From Cupriavidus pauculus (GTDB lineage Bacteria > Pseudomonadota > Gammaproteobacteria > Burkholderiales > Burkholderiaceae): DNA of 64,000 bases. Under the pieces are notes generated by a model. That model saw only the letters and a program-made list of their open reading frames with translations. It did not search any database and was not told the DNA's origin. The first letter of the stretch is position 1; each line of letters starts with the position of its first letter. The position numbers were made by a program, and so were the translations under genes. Below are positions 35,881-46,171 of the stretch, piece after piece. Where the stretch lies: the NCBI RefSeq assembly GCF_002858765.1, contig NZ_PJRP01000002.1, positions 542,598-606,597 of the forward strand. Direction: 5' to 3'.

Positions 35881-37608
35881 CTACTTGCTCTTCTCGAACT
35901 GGAACTGCGGTGTGGCCGGTTCGCTTTCGCTGCTGCTCGGCAGTTCCAGCGTGCCCGGTGTCGACGCCGGCCCGCCAGGTTTGCTCTCGCTTTCCTGCCC
36001 GCCTAGCGGAATACTGACTTCGGCGGAATTACTATGCTTGAGCGATCCCTTGTCGAGCAGCCCGGTCACCATGCCCGGCCAGAACATCACCAGCAGCACC
36101 ATCACCAGTTGCAGGCCTACCCAGGGCAGCGCGCCCCAGTAGATGTCCGAGCTTTTGACTTCCTTCGGCGCGATGCCGCGCAGGTAGAACAGCGCGAAGC
36201 CAAACGGCGGGTGCATGAACGACGTCTGCATGTTCACGCACAGCATCACGCCGAACCAGACCAGCGCGGCCGTGGCGGCGGCCTCGGGGTTGCCGCCCAT
36301 CGAATCGGCCACCACCGGCGCCAGGACCTTGACCGCCACCGGGGCCAGCATCGGCACCACGATGAACGCGATCTCAAAGAAGTCCAGGAAGAACGCCAGG
36401 AAGAAGATGAACAGGTTGACCACGATCAGGAAGCCGATCCAGCCGCCCGGCAACGAGGTGAACAGGTGCTCCACCCACGCGCCGCCGTCCACGCCCTGGA
36501 ACACCACCGAGAAGCAGGTGGAGCCGATCAGGATGAACACCACCATCGCCGTGATCCGGGCGGTGGACTGGTAGGCCTCGACGATCAGCAGGCGCAGTTC
36601 GGTCAGCTGCCCGGCGCGGATCAGCAGCCAGAGCACCACCAGGTAGGCCACAGCCAGCGGAATCCGGAACGCATGCGAACCGAACGCGAACACGCCGACG
36701 GCCGCCGCCACCAGCGTGGCGCCGATGCCGATGCGGTAGATATTGCGGTCGATCCGGTTGAAACCCTTGTCGCGGATCACGGCCAGCACTAGCGCGCCGA
36801 CGGCGCCCATCGCACCCGATTCGGTCGGGGTGGCGATACCCAGCATGATCGTGCCCAGCACCAGGAAGATCAGCACCGCGCAGGGGATGATGCCGCGCAG
36901 GCACTTGGCCCACAGCGGCCAGCCGCGCAGCGTGCGGGCTTCCGGCGGCACCGGCGGCAGCCAGTCGGGCTTGATGCGGGTCAGGACGAAGGTGTAGAGC
37001 GCGAACAGCAGGATCTGCACCACCGAGGGGCCCCAGGCGCCCAGGTACATGCTGCCCACGTCGGCGCTGCCCATCGGCGTCTTGAGCTGGTCGGCCAGTA
37101 CCACCAGCACCAGCGACGGCGGCACCAGCTGCGTGATCGTGCCCGATGCGGCCAGCACGCCCGTGGCGTACTTCATGTTGTAGCGGTAGCGCATCATCAC
37201 GGGCAGCGAGATCATTGCCATGGCGATCACCTGCGCGGCCACCGTGCCGGTGATCGCGCCCAGGATGAAACCGACGATGATCACCGAGTAGCCCAGCCCG
37301 CCCCGCACCGGGCCGAACAGTTGGCCCATCGAGTCGAGCATGTCCTCCGCGAGCCCGCATTTTTCCAGAATGGCGCCCATGAAGGTGAAAAACGGAATCG
37401 CCAGCAGCAGCTCGTTGGCCAGCACGCTGCCGAATATCCGGCTGGGCACCGCCTGCAGGAACTGCAACGGGAAGTAGCCCCATTCGATGGCCAGGAAGCC
37501 GAAGGCCAGGCCTACCGCCGAGAGCGAGAATGCGACCGGGAACCCGATCAGCATGAATACCACCAGGCCGCCGAACATCAGTGGCGGCATATATTCCAAT
37601 GGAATCAT
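35881..37608 (-). CDS. dctM: TRAP transporter large permease (DctM)
   Basis: A 575-residue large membrane subunit of a tripartite ATP-independent periplasmic transporter, the ion-coupled channel subunit. Start motif MIPLEYMPPLMFGGLVVFMLIGFPVAFSL; other features are ELLLAIPFFTFMGAILEKCGLAEDML, GTVAAQVIAMAMISLPVMM and ASGTITQLVPPSLVLVVLADQL. It is longer than classical DctM (about 430 residues), as in the mannitol/chloroaromatic-acid type subfamily, and ends with a low-complexity cytoplasmic tail of about 45 residues rich in Ser, Pro and Glu. The start overlaps the small subunit stop by 1 bp. Substrate unknown. Confidence 0.9.
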   Translation of the reverse strand: MIPLEYMPPLMFGGLVVFMLIGFPVAFSLSAVGLAFGFLAIEWGYFPLQFLQAVPSRIFGSVLANELLLAIPFFTFMGAILEKCGLAEDMLDSMGQLFGPVRGGLGYSVIIVGFILGAITGTVAAQVIAMAMISLPVMMRYRYNMKYATGVLAASGTITQLVPPSLVLVVLADQLKTPMGSADVGSMYLGAWGPSVVQILLFALYTFVLTRIKPDWLPPVPPEARTLRGWPLWAKCLRGIIPCAVLIFLVLGTIMLGIATPTESGAMGAVGALVLAVIRDKGFNRIDRNIYRIGIGATLVAAAVGVFAFGSHAFRIPLAVAYLVVLWLLIRAGQLTELRLLIVEAYQSTARITAMVVFILIGSTCFSVVFQGVDGGAWVEHLFTSLPGGWIGFLIVVNLFIFFLAFFLDFFEIAFIVVPMLAPVAVKVLAPVVADSMGGNPEAAATAALVWFGVMLCVNMQTSFMHPPFGFALFYLRGIAPKEVKSSDIYWGALPWVGLQLVMVLLVMFWPGMVTGLLDKGSLKHSNSAEVSIPLGGQESESKPGGPASTPGTLELPSSSESEPATPQFQFEKSK

Positions 37609-38150
37609 TATTGCACCGGCCTTTCGTATTTTGATTCGATGCGCACCAGGCCCTTCAGGGCGGCAAAGCGCTTGATCAGTTCGGAAATCCCCTGCAGCGT
37701 GAGCAGGGCAAAGCCGATGGGCACCACGAGCTTGATCGGATAACGGGGCAGGCCGCCCGAGTTGCCCGACTGCTCGAGAATGCGCCACGAAGGCAGAAAC
37801 AGCGATTCCCACGACAGCCACGTGAACAGGATCGTCGACGGCAACAGGAACACGACGATGCCGAAGATGTCGATCCAGTGCTGCGCGCGTTCGGACACGT
37901 TGCCGTAGATCAGATCCACGCGCACGTGCTCATTGCGCTGGAACGTGTACGACGCGCCGAACATCACGGACACGGCAAACATGTACCACTGCAGTTCCAG
38001 CGGCCAGTTGTCGCTAAGGTTGAAGCCGTAACGAAGCAGGGCGTTCCCTGCGCTGATCAGACACGACAGCAGGATCATGATGTTTGCAAGCCTGCCCGTG
38101 TGCTGATTCAACCTGTCGATCTGTCGTGACAGACCAAGCAAGTATTTCAT
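37608..38150 (-). CDS. dctQ: TRAP transporter small permease (DctQ)
   Basis: A 180-residue small membrane subunit with four helices (IMILLSCLISAGNALLRYGF, ELQWYMFAVSVMFGASYTF, WIDIFGIVVFLLPSTILFTWLSW, LVVPIGFALLTLQGISELIK) and the family motif RNEHVRVDLIYGNVSERAQHWIDI. It is the first gene of a two-gene operon with dctM. No periplasmic DctP gene is next to it. GGGGGAGACAACCC precedes the ATG. Confidence 0.9.
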   Translation of the reverse strand: MKYLLGLSRQIDRLNQHTGRLANIMILLSCLISAGNALLRYGFNLSDNWPLELQWYMFAVSVMFGASYTFQRNEHVRVDLIYGNVSERAQHWIDIFGIVVFLLPSTILFTWLSWESLFLPSWRILEQSGNSGGLPRYPIKLVVPIGFALLTLQGISELIKRFAALKGLVRIESKYERPVQ

Positions 38151-38168
38151 GGGTTGTCTCCCCCCGGT

Positions 38169-38198
38169 TTTATGCGCCGATTAGTTTATCTGTAACAA
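38169..38198 (-). promoter_or_regulatory. Candidate promoter for dctQM
   Basis: Minus-strand TTGTTA (38198-38193), 18 bp, CATAAA (38174-38169) within an AT-rich patch; the start would fall about 12 bp before the dctQ ATG. Confidence 0.35.
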
Positions 38199-38276
38199 TT
38201 TATGTGGGCGCTAGGGGATTGTCCTACCGATGTGGCATTTCCGGGCCAAGCCCCGGAAAACAAACGAAAAACCAAA

Positions 38277-38317
38277 GAAAAAGCCGCCGGAGCCCTCAGG
38301 CCACGGCGGCTTTTTTA
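38277..38317 (-). terminator. Rho-independent terminator after argH
   Basis: AAAAAGCCGCCG (38278-38289) pairs with CGGCGGCTTTTTT (38304-38316); on the minus strand the A-run becomes the U-run for argH. Confidence 0.88.
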
Positions 38318-38346
38318 CGACGCAGACTTACTTGAAACTTACAGCG

Positions 38347-39756
38347 TCACAGTGCCTTGCGTGCGGCGGCGATCGCGGCGCGGACCTGGTCCGGCGCGGT
38401 GCCGCCAATATGGTTGCGCGATGCGACCGAGCCTTCCAGCGTCAGCACGGCGTGTACGTCCTCGCCAATCAGCGAAGCCTTGTCGCCCAGGCCGGACGCC
38501 TGGCGCAGTTCTTCGACCGTCAGGTCGGCCAGGTCGCAGTGGCGGTCGTCGCAGGCGCGCACGGCATGGGCCACGGCCTCGTGGGCGTCGCGGAACGGCA
38601 GGCCGCGCTTGACCAGATAGTCGGCCAGATCGGTGGCGGTGGCGTAGCCCTGCAGCGCGGCGGCGCGCATGTTGTCCGGCTTGACGCTGATGCCCGGCAC
38701 CATGTCGGCGAAGATGCGCAGCGTGTCCACCACGGTGTCCACCGTGTCGAACAGCGGTTCCTTGTCTTCCTGGTTGTCCTTGTTGTACGCCAGCGGCTGG
38801 CCCTTCATCAGCACCAGCAGGCCGTTCAGGTGGCCGTAGACGCGGCCGGTCTTGCCGCGCGCCAACTCGGGCACGTCGGGGTTCTTCTTCTGCGGCATGA
38901 TCGAGCTGCCCGTGCAGAAGCGGTCGGCGATGTCGATGAAACCGACGCGCGGGCTCATCCAGATCACCAGTTCCTCGCTGAAACGCGAGATATGGGTCAT
39001 CACCAGCGACGCGGCGGCCAGGAATTCGATGGCGAAATCACGATCCGACACGGCGTCCAGCGAATTGCGGCACACGCCGTCAAAGCCCAATTGCTGGGCC
39101 ACGAATTCGCGGTCGATCGGGTAGCTCGTGCCGGCCAGCGCGGCGGCACCCAGCGGCAGGCGGTTGACGCGGCAGCGGCAGTCGGCCATGCGCTCGGCGT
39201 CGCGCGTGAACATTTCCACGTAGGCCATCAGGTGGTGGCCAAACGTCACCGGCTGCGCTACCTGCAGGTGGGTGAAGCCGGGCAGAATGGTGTCGGCGTT
39301 CTTCTCGGCCAGGTCCAGCAGCGCACCGCGCAGGTCGCCCAGCAGGCCGATGATGTTGTCGATCTCGCTGCGCAGCCACAGGCGGATGTCGGTGGCCACC
39401 TGGTCGTTACGCGAGCGACCCGTGTGCAGGCGCTTGCCGGCGTCGCCGACCAGCGCGGTCAGGCGCGCTTCGATATTGAGGTGGACGTCTTCCAGGTCGA
39501 GCTTCCACTCGAACGCGCCGGATTCGATTTCGCCCCGGATCTGCGTCATGCCGCGCTCGATCTCGGCACGGTCGGCGTCGGCGATGATGCCCTGCCTGGC
39601 CAGCATGGCCGCGTGCGCCAGCGATCCCTGGATGTCGAACAGCGCCAGGCGCTTGTCGAAGAAGACCGACGCGGTGTAACGCTTCACCAGGTCGGACATC
39701 GGTTCGGAGAAGCGGGCGGACCAGGCTTCGCCTTTCTTGGCAAGTTGGGAGGTCAT
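38347..39756 (-). CDS. argH: Argininosuccinate lyase
   Basis: A 469-residue fumarase-superfamily enzyme that splits argininosuccinate to arginine and fumarate. Motifs: [76 protein letters not shown] and the family signature [20 protein letters not shown]. Full length and alone in its transcription unit, with its own terminator. Confidence 0.97.
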   Translation of the reverse strand: MTSQLAKKGEAWSARFSEPMSDLVKRYTASVFFDKRLALFDIQGSLAHAAMLARQGIIADADRAEIERGMTQIRGEIESGAFEWKLDLEDVHLNIEARLTALVGDAGKRLHTGRSRNDQVATDIRLWLRSEIDNIIGLLGDLRGALLDLAEKNADTILPGFTHLQVAQPVTFGHHLMAYVEMFTRDAERMADCRCRVNRLPLGAAALAGTSYPIDREFVAQQLGFDGVCRNSLDAVSDRDFAIEFLAAASLVMTHISRFSEELVIWMSPRVGFIDIADRFCTGSSIMPQKKNPDVPELARGKTGRVYGHLNGLLVLMKGQPLAYNKDNQEDKEPLFDTVDTVVDTLRIFADMVPGISVKPDNMRAAALQGYATATDLADYLVKRGLPFRDAHEAVAHAVRACDDRHCDLADLTVEELRQASGLGDKASLIGEDVHAVLTLEGSVASRNHIGGTAPDQVRAAIAAARKAL

Positions 39757-39829
39757 GTCAGGGGCAGGGCGGAAAATCGGAAATGGCGATTATATCGCCA
39801 GAGGCGGGCAGAACTGCCGCAGGAAGGCT

Positions 39830-39858
39830 CCCTCCTCCCGCACGGCGCGGGAGAAGGG
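39830..39858. repeat. Dispersed GC-rich palindrome, copy 3
   Basis: CTCCCGC (39835-39841) pairs with GCGGGAG (39847-39853) around ACGGC, flanked by CCCT/AGGG. Matches copy 1 at 10865 (opposite orientation) almost base for base. It lies between ppc and argH. Confidence 0.5.
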
Positions 39859-39885
39859 ATTCAAGCATCCAAAAGATCACATATA

Positions 39886-42800
39886 TCAGCCGCTATTCCG
39901 CAGCCCGGCCGCCACACCGTTGATCGTCAAGTGGATGCCGCGCCGCACGCGGACATCGTCGGCGTCCTTGCCGGCTCGGTAGCGCTTGAGTAGTTCCACC
40001 TGCAGGTGGTTCAGCGGGTCCAGGTAGGCAAAGCGGTTCTTGATCGAGCGGGCCAGCAGCGGATTCTCGGCCAGGCGCTCCGTGCGGCCCGTGATCAGCG
40101 ACAGCATGTCGCAGGTCAGGTGCCACTCGGCGCTGATGCGCGAGAACACGGTCTTGCGCAGCGCCGGGTCGTCGCACAGCCCCGCGTAGCGCGAGGCCAC
40201 GGCCAGGTCGGTCTTGGCCAGCACCATGTCCATGTTCGACAGCAGCGTCCGGAAGAACGGCCAGGTCTTGATCATGCGCTTGAGCGTGGCCACGGCAGCC
40301 TTGCGCGACTTTTCGTCCGGCGCGGCGTCCAGCATGGCCTTGACCGCGCTGCCGAAGCCGTACCAGCCCGGCAGCAGCAGGCGGCACTGACCCCACGAGA
40401 AACCCCACGGAATCGCGCGCAGATCCTCGATCTTGCGGTTCTTCTTGTCCATCAGCTTGCGCGACGCCGGCCGCGAGCCCAGGTTCAGGTCGGCGATCTC
40501 GGTGATCGGCGTGGTGGCGAAGAAGTAGTCCTTGAATCCCGGGGTCTCGTACACCAGGTGCCGGTACGCGCGGAATGCGTGGTCCGACAAGTGCTGCATG
40601 ATGCCCTCGAATGTGGCCAGTCCGGCCGGTGCGTTCTGTGTCGGCAGCAGCGACGCTTCCAGCGTGGCCGCGATCACCGTTTCCAGGTTGCGTCGGCCGA
40701 TTTCCGCATTGGCGAACTTGCTATTGATAATCTCGCCCTGCTCGGTCAGGCGGATCTGGCCGTTCACGGTGCCGGGCGGCTGCGACAGGATGGCCTCGTA
40801 GGTCGGGCCACCGCCCCGGCCCACGGTGCCGCCGCGGCCGTGGAACAGGCGCAGCGTCACGCGCAGTTCCTCGAACAGCTTCACCAGCGCCAGTTCGGCC
40901 TTGTAAAGCTCCCAGTTCGACGTCAGGAAGCCGCCGTCCTTGTTCGAGTCCGAATAGCCGAGCATCACTTCCTGCTCGACGCCATGGTGCCTGATCACCG
41001 AATCGAAGCCTGGCAGGTCCAGCAGCGACTGCATGATGCCGGCCGCGTTGCGCAAATCCTCGATGGTTTCAAATAGCGGAATGACCATCAGCTCCATGCG
41101 GGCCGGATCGGTCTTGCTGCCCAGCGCACCGCGTAGCATGCCGGTTTCCTTCTGCAGCAGCATCACTTCCACCAGGTCGGACAGCGTCTCGGTGTGCGAA
41201 ATGATGTAGTTGCGGGCCACGCGGTTGCCATAGCGGGCGCGCAGGTCGCGCGCCATCGAGAAAATCGCCAGTTCCTTGCGGGTCTGCTCGGAATAATCGT
41301 GCCAGGGCAGCGTCAGCAGGCGGGGCTGGCGCAGTTCGGCCAGCAGCAGTTCCTGCTTGCGTTCCTCGGACAGTCCCGCGTAGTTGGCCTCGATGCCGGC
41401 GGCCTTGAACAGCTCGGCCACCACGGCCTCGTGGACGTCGGACACCTGGCGCATGTCCACCGACGCCAGATGGAAGCCGAAGATGGCGATGGCACGCACC
41501 AGCGAATCGATGCGGCCACGGGCCAGCGCCTGACCGTGGTGCAGGCGCAGCGAATCCAGCACGATCTGGATGTCGTCCGCGAAGGCCTCGGCATTTTCGT
41601 ACGGCGCCACGTCGGCCACCGGATGGCGCTGGGCCACATGGCCAGTCAGACGCGCCGTGGTGGCGGCCAGGCGGGCGTAGATGCCGATCAGCGCGCGGCG
41701 GTACGGCTCGTCGGCGCGGTGCTCGGAATGGTCGGGCGAAGCCTCGGCCAGCGCCAGAAGTTCGGGGCTGGCATCGACCATCAGCGATGACAGCGGCAAC
41801 TCGGCCCCCAGCGCGTGCACTTCATCCAGATACCACTGCATGATCAGCGTGGACTGCTGCTGCGCGGCGTGCTCCAGCGTGTCGGCCGTCACGTTCGGAT
41901 TGCCGTCGCGGTCGCCGCCGATCCACGAGCCCATCTGCAGGAATGGCGCCAGCGGCGCAGGCGCCGCGCCGGCCTTGCCGCGGCGCGGGAAGACTTCGGC
42001 GATGTCCTCTTCCATTTCCGCCATCAGGCGCGGAATGCCCTGCAGGAACGTGGTGCGGTAGTAGGACAGCGCGTTCTCGATCTCGTCCACCACCATCAGC
42101 CGCGTGTTGCGCAGCATGCGGGTCTGCCACAGCGTGGTCACGCGGGCGCGCAGTTGCGCCGTGTTGTGGTCGCGCTCGCGTGCCGTCATCGGCAGGTCGC
42201 GTTCGGCCAGCAGCCGGGCAATCTCGCGCTCCGCGTCCAGGATCGACTTGCGTTGCACTTCGGTCGGGTGCGCGGTCAGCACGGGCATGATCAGCGCGCC
42301 GTCCAGGAAGTCGCGCAACTGCTTGCCGGTGACGCCTGCGGCGTCGATGGCCTGCAGCGCGCGGGCCAGGCTGCCCGGTTGGGGCGGCGATCCGGCCAAC
42401 GCATGCACGCGGCGGCGGCGGTTGTGGTGCTGATCCTCGGCGATATTGGCCAGGTGCGAGAAATAGCTGAAGGCGCGCACCACGGAATTGGTCTGGTCGC
42501 GCGACAGCCGCTTCAGCAGGCGGTCCAGTTCGGTGCCGGCGGCGCGGTCGTTCTCGCGGCGAAAACGCACGGCGGTCTGCCGGATCGTTTCCACCAGGTC
42601 GAAGGCCGCATCGCCTTCCTGCTCGCGAAGGCATTCGCCCAGCAGGCGGCCCAGGAAGCGGATGTCCTCTCGCAGGGGCAAATCCTTGTCGGCGGTGCGG
42701 CGGGCCGGGGCGACGGTGTTGCCTTCGGGCGTCACTACGGACAGCGTCGGCTTGGCCGATGCCCTGGCATTGCGGGTGGGGGATTTCTTGGGGGTGGCGC

Positions 42801-42903
42801 CCGGGGTGGTGCCATTCACGTCATGCTGGCCTGAGGCTGGCGTAACTGACTTGCGGCCGGTCGAACGGGCACGGCCGGTGGGGCGCGCAGCAGGCTGCGT
42901 CAT
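39886..42903 (-). CDS. ppc: Phosphoenolpyruvate carboxylase
   Basis: A 1005-residue anaplerotic enzyme that makes oxaloacetate from PEP and bicarbonate. The first 75 residues are a low-complexity Ala/Thr/Pro/Arg-rich extension. Catalytic blocks: [13 protein letters not shown] (about 220), [47 protein letters not shown], and the C-terminal [10 protein letters not shown] with the family-typical (R/Q)NxG end. A strong GAGGAGATAAG ribosome-binding site supports the Met at 42903. Divergent from hemC. Confidence 0.97.
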   Translation of the reverse strand: MTQPAARPTGRARSTGRKSVTPASGQHDVNGTTPGATPKKSPTRNARASAKPTLSVVTPEGNTVAPARRTADKDLPLREDIRFLGRLLGECLREQEGDAAFDLVETIRQTAVRFRRENDRAAGTELDRLLKRLSRDQTNSVVRAFSYFSHLANIAEDQHHNRRRRVHALAGSPPQPGSLARALQAIDAAGVTGKQLRDFLDGALIMPVLTAHPTEVQRKSILDAEREIARLLAERDLPMTARERDHNTAQLRARVTTLWQTRMLRNTRLMVVDEIENALSYYRTTFLQGIPRLMAEMEEDIAEVFPRRGKAGAAPAPLAPFLQMGSWIGGDRDGNPNVTADTLEHAAQQQSTLIMQWYLDEVHALGAELPLSSLMVDASPELLALAEASPDHSEHRADEPYRRALIGIYARLAATTARLTGHVAQRHPVADVAPYENAEAFADDIQIVLDSLRLHHGQALARGRIDSLVRAIAIFGFHLASVDMRQVSDVHEAVVAELFKAAGIEANYAGLSEERKQELLLAELRQPRLLTLPWHDYSEQTRKELAIFSMARDLRARYGNRVARNYIISHTETLSDLVEVMLLQKETGMLRGALGSKTDPARMELMVIPLFETIEDLRNAAGIMQSLLDLPGFDSVIRHHGVEQEVMLGYSDSNKDGGFLTSNWELYKAELALVKLFEELRVTLRLFHGRGGTVGRGGGPTYEAILSQPPGTVNGQIRLTEQGEIINSKFANAEIGRRNLETVIAATLEASLLPTQNAPAGLATFEGIMQHLSDHAFRAYRHLVYETPGFKDYFFATTPITEIADLNLGSRPASRKLMDKKNRKIEDLRAIPWGFSWGQCRLLLPGWYGFGSAVKAMLDAAPDEKSRKAAVATLKRMIKTWPFFRTLLSNMDMVLAKTDLAVASRYAGLCDDPALRKTVFSRISAEWHLTCDMLSLITGRTERLAENPLLARSIKNRFAYLDPLNHLQVELLKRYRAGKDADDVRVRRGIHLTINGVAAGLRNSG

Positions 42904-43040
42904 TGACTTATCTCCTCGTCTCACTGCATTGCTTATATGTATCGAACCCCATACACGTGGCAGGGCATTCGACCGGCATCAATCGCGTGCCGGAAAGTCA
43001 CTTTGGGTCTGGCAATCTGGCGGTTTTGCGAGGGGGTGCG

Positions 43041-43049
43041 TGCTAACAT
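43041..43049 (+). promoter_or_regulatory. Extended -10 element of hemC, leaderless geometry
   Basis: TGC-TAACAT is followed by GCGCGC and then the hemC ATG (43056), so the expected +1 is the A of the start codon. Confidence 0.5.
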
Positions 43050-43055
43050 GCGCGC

Positions 43056-44051
43056 ATGCAAGCACCCGCCCAACCGTCGTCTTCGTCCGCTGCAGCGTCA
43101 CGCAGCATGCCACACAAGCTCGTCATCGCCTCGCGCGAAAGCCGGCTGGCGATGTGGCAGGCTGAACATGTGCGTGCTGCGTTGCAACAATACTATCCCC
43201 AATGCGATGTGTCCATTCTCGGCATGACGACAAGGGGTGATCAAATTCTCGATAAGACCTTGTCAAAGGTAGGCGGCAAGGGCCTGTTCGTGAAGGAGCT
43301 TGAGGTGGCCATGGCCGAGGGTCGTGCCGACCTGGCCGTGCATTCGCTCAAGGATGTGCCGATGGAGCTGCCCGAGGGGTTTGCGCTGACGGCCGTCATG
43401 GAACGCGAAGACCCGCGCGACGCGCTGGTTTCCGCGCAATTCGCCTCGCTCGACGAGATGCCGGCGGGCACCGTGGTGGGCACTTCGAGCCTGCGCCGCG
43501 AAGCCGCGCTGCGTAGCCGTTATCCGGATCTGGTGATCAAGCCGCTGCGCGGCAATCTCGACACGCGTCTGGGCAAGCTCGACCGTGGCGAATATGGCGC
43601 GATCATCCTGGCTGCAGCGGGCCTGAAACGCCTGGGCATGGGCGACCGCATCCGCGCACTGATCGAGCCCGACAGCTCGCTGCCGGCCGCCGGGCAGGGC
43701 GCGCTGGGGATCGAGATCCGCTCCGACCGACCCGAACTGGCCGAATGGCTGGCGCCGCTCAACCATGTGCCGACGTTGCTGGCGGTGTCGGCCGAACGTG
43801 CCGTATCGCGCCGCCTGGGCGGGTCGTGCCAGGTACCGCTGGCCGCCCACGCGCGCTGGCACGGCGCCACGCTGCAGCTCGACGCCTTTGTCGCGCTGCC
43901 CGATGGCACCCGCAACGTGCGCGCCCATGCCACGGCGCCGGTGGAATCGGTGCTCGCCGCCGAGCAACTGGGCGCCGCCGTGGCTGGCGACCTGCTGAAC
44001 CAGGGCGCTGACGCCGTACTGGCTGCGCTGTCGACCGCCGGACCCGCCTGA
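43056..44051 (+). CDS. hemC: Porphobilinogen deaminase (hydroxymethylbilane synthase)
   Basis: A 331-residue enzyme joining four porphobilinogens into hydroxymethylbilane. [68 protein letters not shown] and [12 protein letters not shown], where Cys258 carries the dipyrromethane cofactor. The first 17 residues (Ser/Ala-rich) are non-conserved; Met18 (MPHKLV) is an alternative start. hemDX follows 10 bp after the stop. Confidence 0.96.
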   Translation: MQAPAQPSSSSAAASRSMPHKLVIASRESRLAMWQAEHVRAALQQYYPQCDVSILGMTTRGDQILDKTLSKVGGKGLFVKELEVAMAEGRADLAVHSLKDVPMELPEGFALTAVMEREDPRDALVSAQFASLDEMPAGTVVGTSSLRREAALRSRYPDLVIKPLRGNLDTRLGKLDRGEYGAIILAAAGLKRLGMGDRIRALIEPDSSLPAAGQGALGIEIRSDRPELAEWLAPLNHVPTLLAVSAERAVSRRLGGSCQVPLAAHARWHGATLQLDAFVALPDGTRNVRAHATAPVESVLAAEQLGAAVAGDLLNQGADAVLAALSTAGPA

Positions 44052-44061
44052 GGAACGCCCG

Positions 44062-46167
44062 ATGCCTCGCCCGACCGTCGTAGTCACGCGACCCGCCGGG
44101 CAGTCCCGGCAACTGACCGAGGCCTTGCAGGCTGCAGGTCTCGATGTGCTCGGCTTCCCGTTGCTGGCAATCGGCCCGGCTGCCGACGACGCGCCGCTGC
44201 GCGCGGCACTGGCGCGCCTGGCCGACTATGCGCTGGTGGTGTTTGTCAGCCCGAATGCCGTGTCGTTCGCGCTGGATGCGCTGGCACAGGTCCAGAACAC
44301 CGCAGGTTTGGCGCAATGGCCATCGGGTGTTCCCGTGGCCGTGGTCGGCCCGTCAAGCGTGACGGCGCTGGCCGAGCGCGGCATCGCCCCGCCGACCCAT
44401 CGCGTGATTGCCCCGGCTGGCGCGCAGGGCGAAGCCGATGCCTCCGCCGACGCACCACGTTTCGACTCCGAAGCCCTCTGGACCGAACTCGACACCACAC
44501 CGGGCGCGTTCGCGGGCCGCAGCGTGCTGATCATCCGCGGCAACGGCGGCCGCGACTGGCTGGGCGACCGCCTGCGCGAAGCCGGCGCAACGGTGGATGC
44601 CGTGGAGGCCTACAGCCGCACGCTGCCCGAGCCGACGGGCATGCAGTGGCAGGCCGCGCGCGACAGCCTCAAGCCCGACGCGCCGCCGTACGCCTGGCTG
44701 CTGACCAGTTCCGAAGCCGTGCGCAATCTCGATGCCCTGGCGCGCCTGCACCTGTCGCCCCAGGAACACGAACGTCTGAAGCAGATGCAGTGCATTGCGC
44801 CGCATGCGAGAATTGCGGCGCAGGCTCAGGCGCTGGGTTTTGCGCACGTGTTGCCCGCCGCGCCCGGCGATGCCGGTCTGCTGGCCGCATGTACGCAATG
44901 GGGCAATGCCCACGCCGGCCCGACGGCACCCGAGCCGGTGGTGCCGGCGCCCGCCCCGGTCGCACCGTCGGTGCCCGTTGCGCCGGTGCCAGCGCCCGCA
45001 CCGGCAGCCTCAGAATCAACAGGGTCCGCAGGACCCACGACAACGAAGGTCGAACGCGTGACGCCAGAGACTACGTCCCCCTCGTCTAGCCATGCTGCAC
45101 CGTCCGGTGCCGCCGGCACGTCTTTCACTACGCATCCGTCCGCGGGGCACGCCGGTGCCCGCCGCGGCATGGCGGCTTGGTGGGTGGTTGCCATCGTCCT
45201 GGTCCTGGCCATCGCCGGCGGCTTCTTCTGGCTGCAGATGCGCGTGGAACACCTGACCCAGGAGCTTGCGCGGCGCCAGCAGACCAACGATGCGCTGGTG
45301 CAGGAAACGCGCGTGCTGTCGAAGAACGCGCAGGATACGGTCAAGGAGCTGCAAGCCAAGGTCGGCGCACTCGACGGTCAGGTGGTGGAAGCCCGCGACA
45401 AGCAGGCGGCGCTGGAACAGGTCTATCAGGACTTGATGCGCAACCGCGACGACTGGGAAATCGCTGAGATCCAGCAACTGTTGACCAACGCCGGCCAGCA
45501 ACTCCAGCTGACGGGCAACGTGCAGGTGGCGCTGGCGGCGCTGCAGAGCGCCGACGCGCGCCTGGCCCGCGCGGACAAGCCGCAGTACAACCAGCTGCGC
45601 CGTGCCATCGCCCGCGATATCGCACGCATGAAGGCCGTACCCGATACCGACCTGACCGGCGCGGCCATCAAGCTGGACGAATCGATCAACCAGATCGATG
45701 CGCTGCCGCTGCTGTCGGGCGAACGCATGCTCGACCGCGTGCCCGGCGAGAATGATAAGCCGGCCAAGGCCGATGCCAAGGGCGCTTCGGCGCCGGCTGC
45801 CACGGGCAACTTCCTGACCCGCACCTGGGACTACGTGCTGGCCGAACTGGGCCAGGTGATCCGCGTGCGCAAGGTGGATGACACCAATGCGCTGCTGTTG
45901 TCGGGCGACCAGGGCTGGTTCCTGCGGGAGAACGTGAAGCTGCGGCTGCTTAACGCACGGCTGGCGCTGCTGTCTCGCAACGAGCCGGTGTTCCGTAACG
46001 ACCTGGCTGCCGCGCAGGCGATGATCGGCCGTTATTTCGATACCCGCTCGCGCCGCGTGCAGGGCGTGCTGACGCTGCTCAAGCAGTCGCAGGCCAGCGC
46101 GGTGAGCGTGTCGCTGCCGACCATGGCCGAGAGCCTTGGCGCGCTGCGCGCCCTGAAGAAGGAGTAG
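44062..46167 (+). CDS. hemD: Uroporphyrinogen-III synthase fused to HemX
   Basis: A 701-residue fusion. Residues 1 to about 280 are HemD (PTVVVTRPAGQSRQLTEALQAAG, VVFVSPNAVSFALDAL, VAVVGPSSVTALAERG, IIRGNGGRDWLGDRLREAGA, AWLLTSSEAVRNLDAL), which cyclises hydroxymethylbilane to uroporphyrinogen III. A Pro/Ala/Ser-rich linker (about 285-365) leads to a transmembrane helix (about 371-393, AWWVVAIVLVLAIAGGFFWL), then a coiled coil and the HemX domain, which is periplasmic by orientation. The fusion tethers HemD to the inner membrane near HemY. Confidence 0.93.
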   Translation: MPRPTVVVTRPAGQSRQLTEALQAAGLDVLGFPLLAIGPAADDAPLRAALARLADYALVVFVSPNAVSFALDALAQVQNTAGLAQWPSGVPVAVVGPSSVTALAERGIAPPTHRVIAPAGAQGEADASADAPRFDSEALWTELDTTPGAFAGRSVLIIRGNGGRDWLGDRLREAGATVDAVEAYSRTLPEPTGMQWQAARDSLKPDAPPYAWLLTSSEAVRNLDALARLHLSPQEHERLKQMQCIAPHARIAAQAQALGFAHVLPAAPGDAGLLAACTQWGNAHAGPTAPEPVVPAPAPVAPSVPVAPVPAPAPAASESTGSAGPTTTKVERVTPETTSPSSSHAAPSGAAGTSFTTHPSAGHAGARRGMAAWWVVAIVLVLAIAGGFFWLQMRVEHLTQELARRQQTNDALVQETRVLSKNAQDTVKELQAKVGALDGQVVEARDKQAALEQVYQDLMRNRDDWEIAEIQQLLTNAGQQLQLTGNVQVALAALQSADARLARADKPQYNQLRRAIARDIARMKAVPDTDLTGAAIKLDESINQIDALPLLSGERMLDRVPGENDKPAKADAKGASAPAATGNFLTRTWDYVLAELGQVIRVRKVDDTNALLLSGDQGWFLRENVKLRLLNARLALLSRNEPVFRNDLAAAQAMIGRYFDTRSRRVQGVLTLLKQSQASAVSVSLPTMAESLGALRALKKE

Positions 46168-46171
46168 CCGC

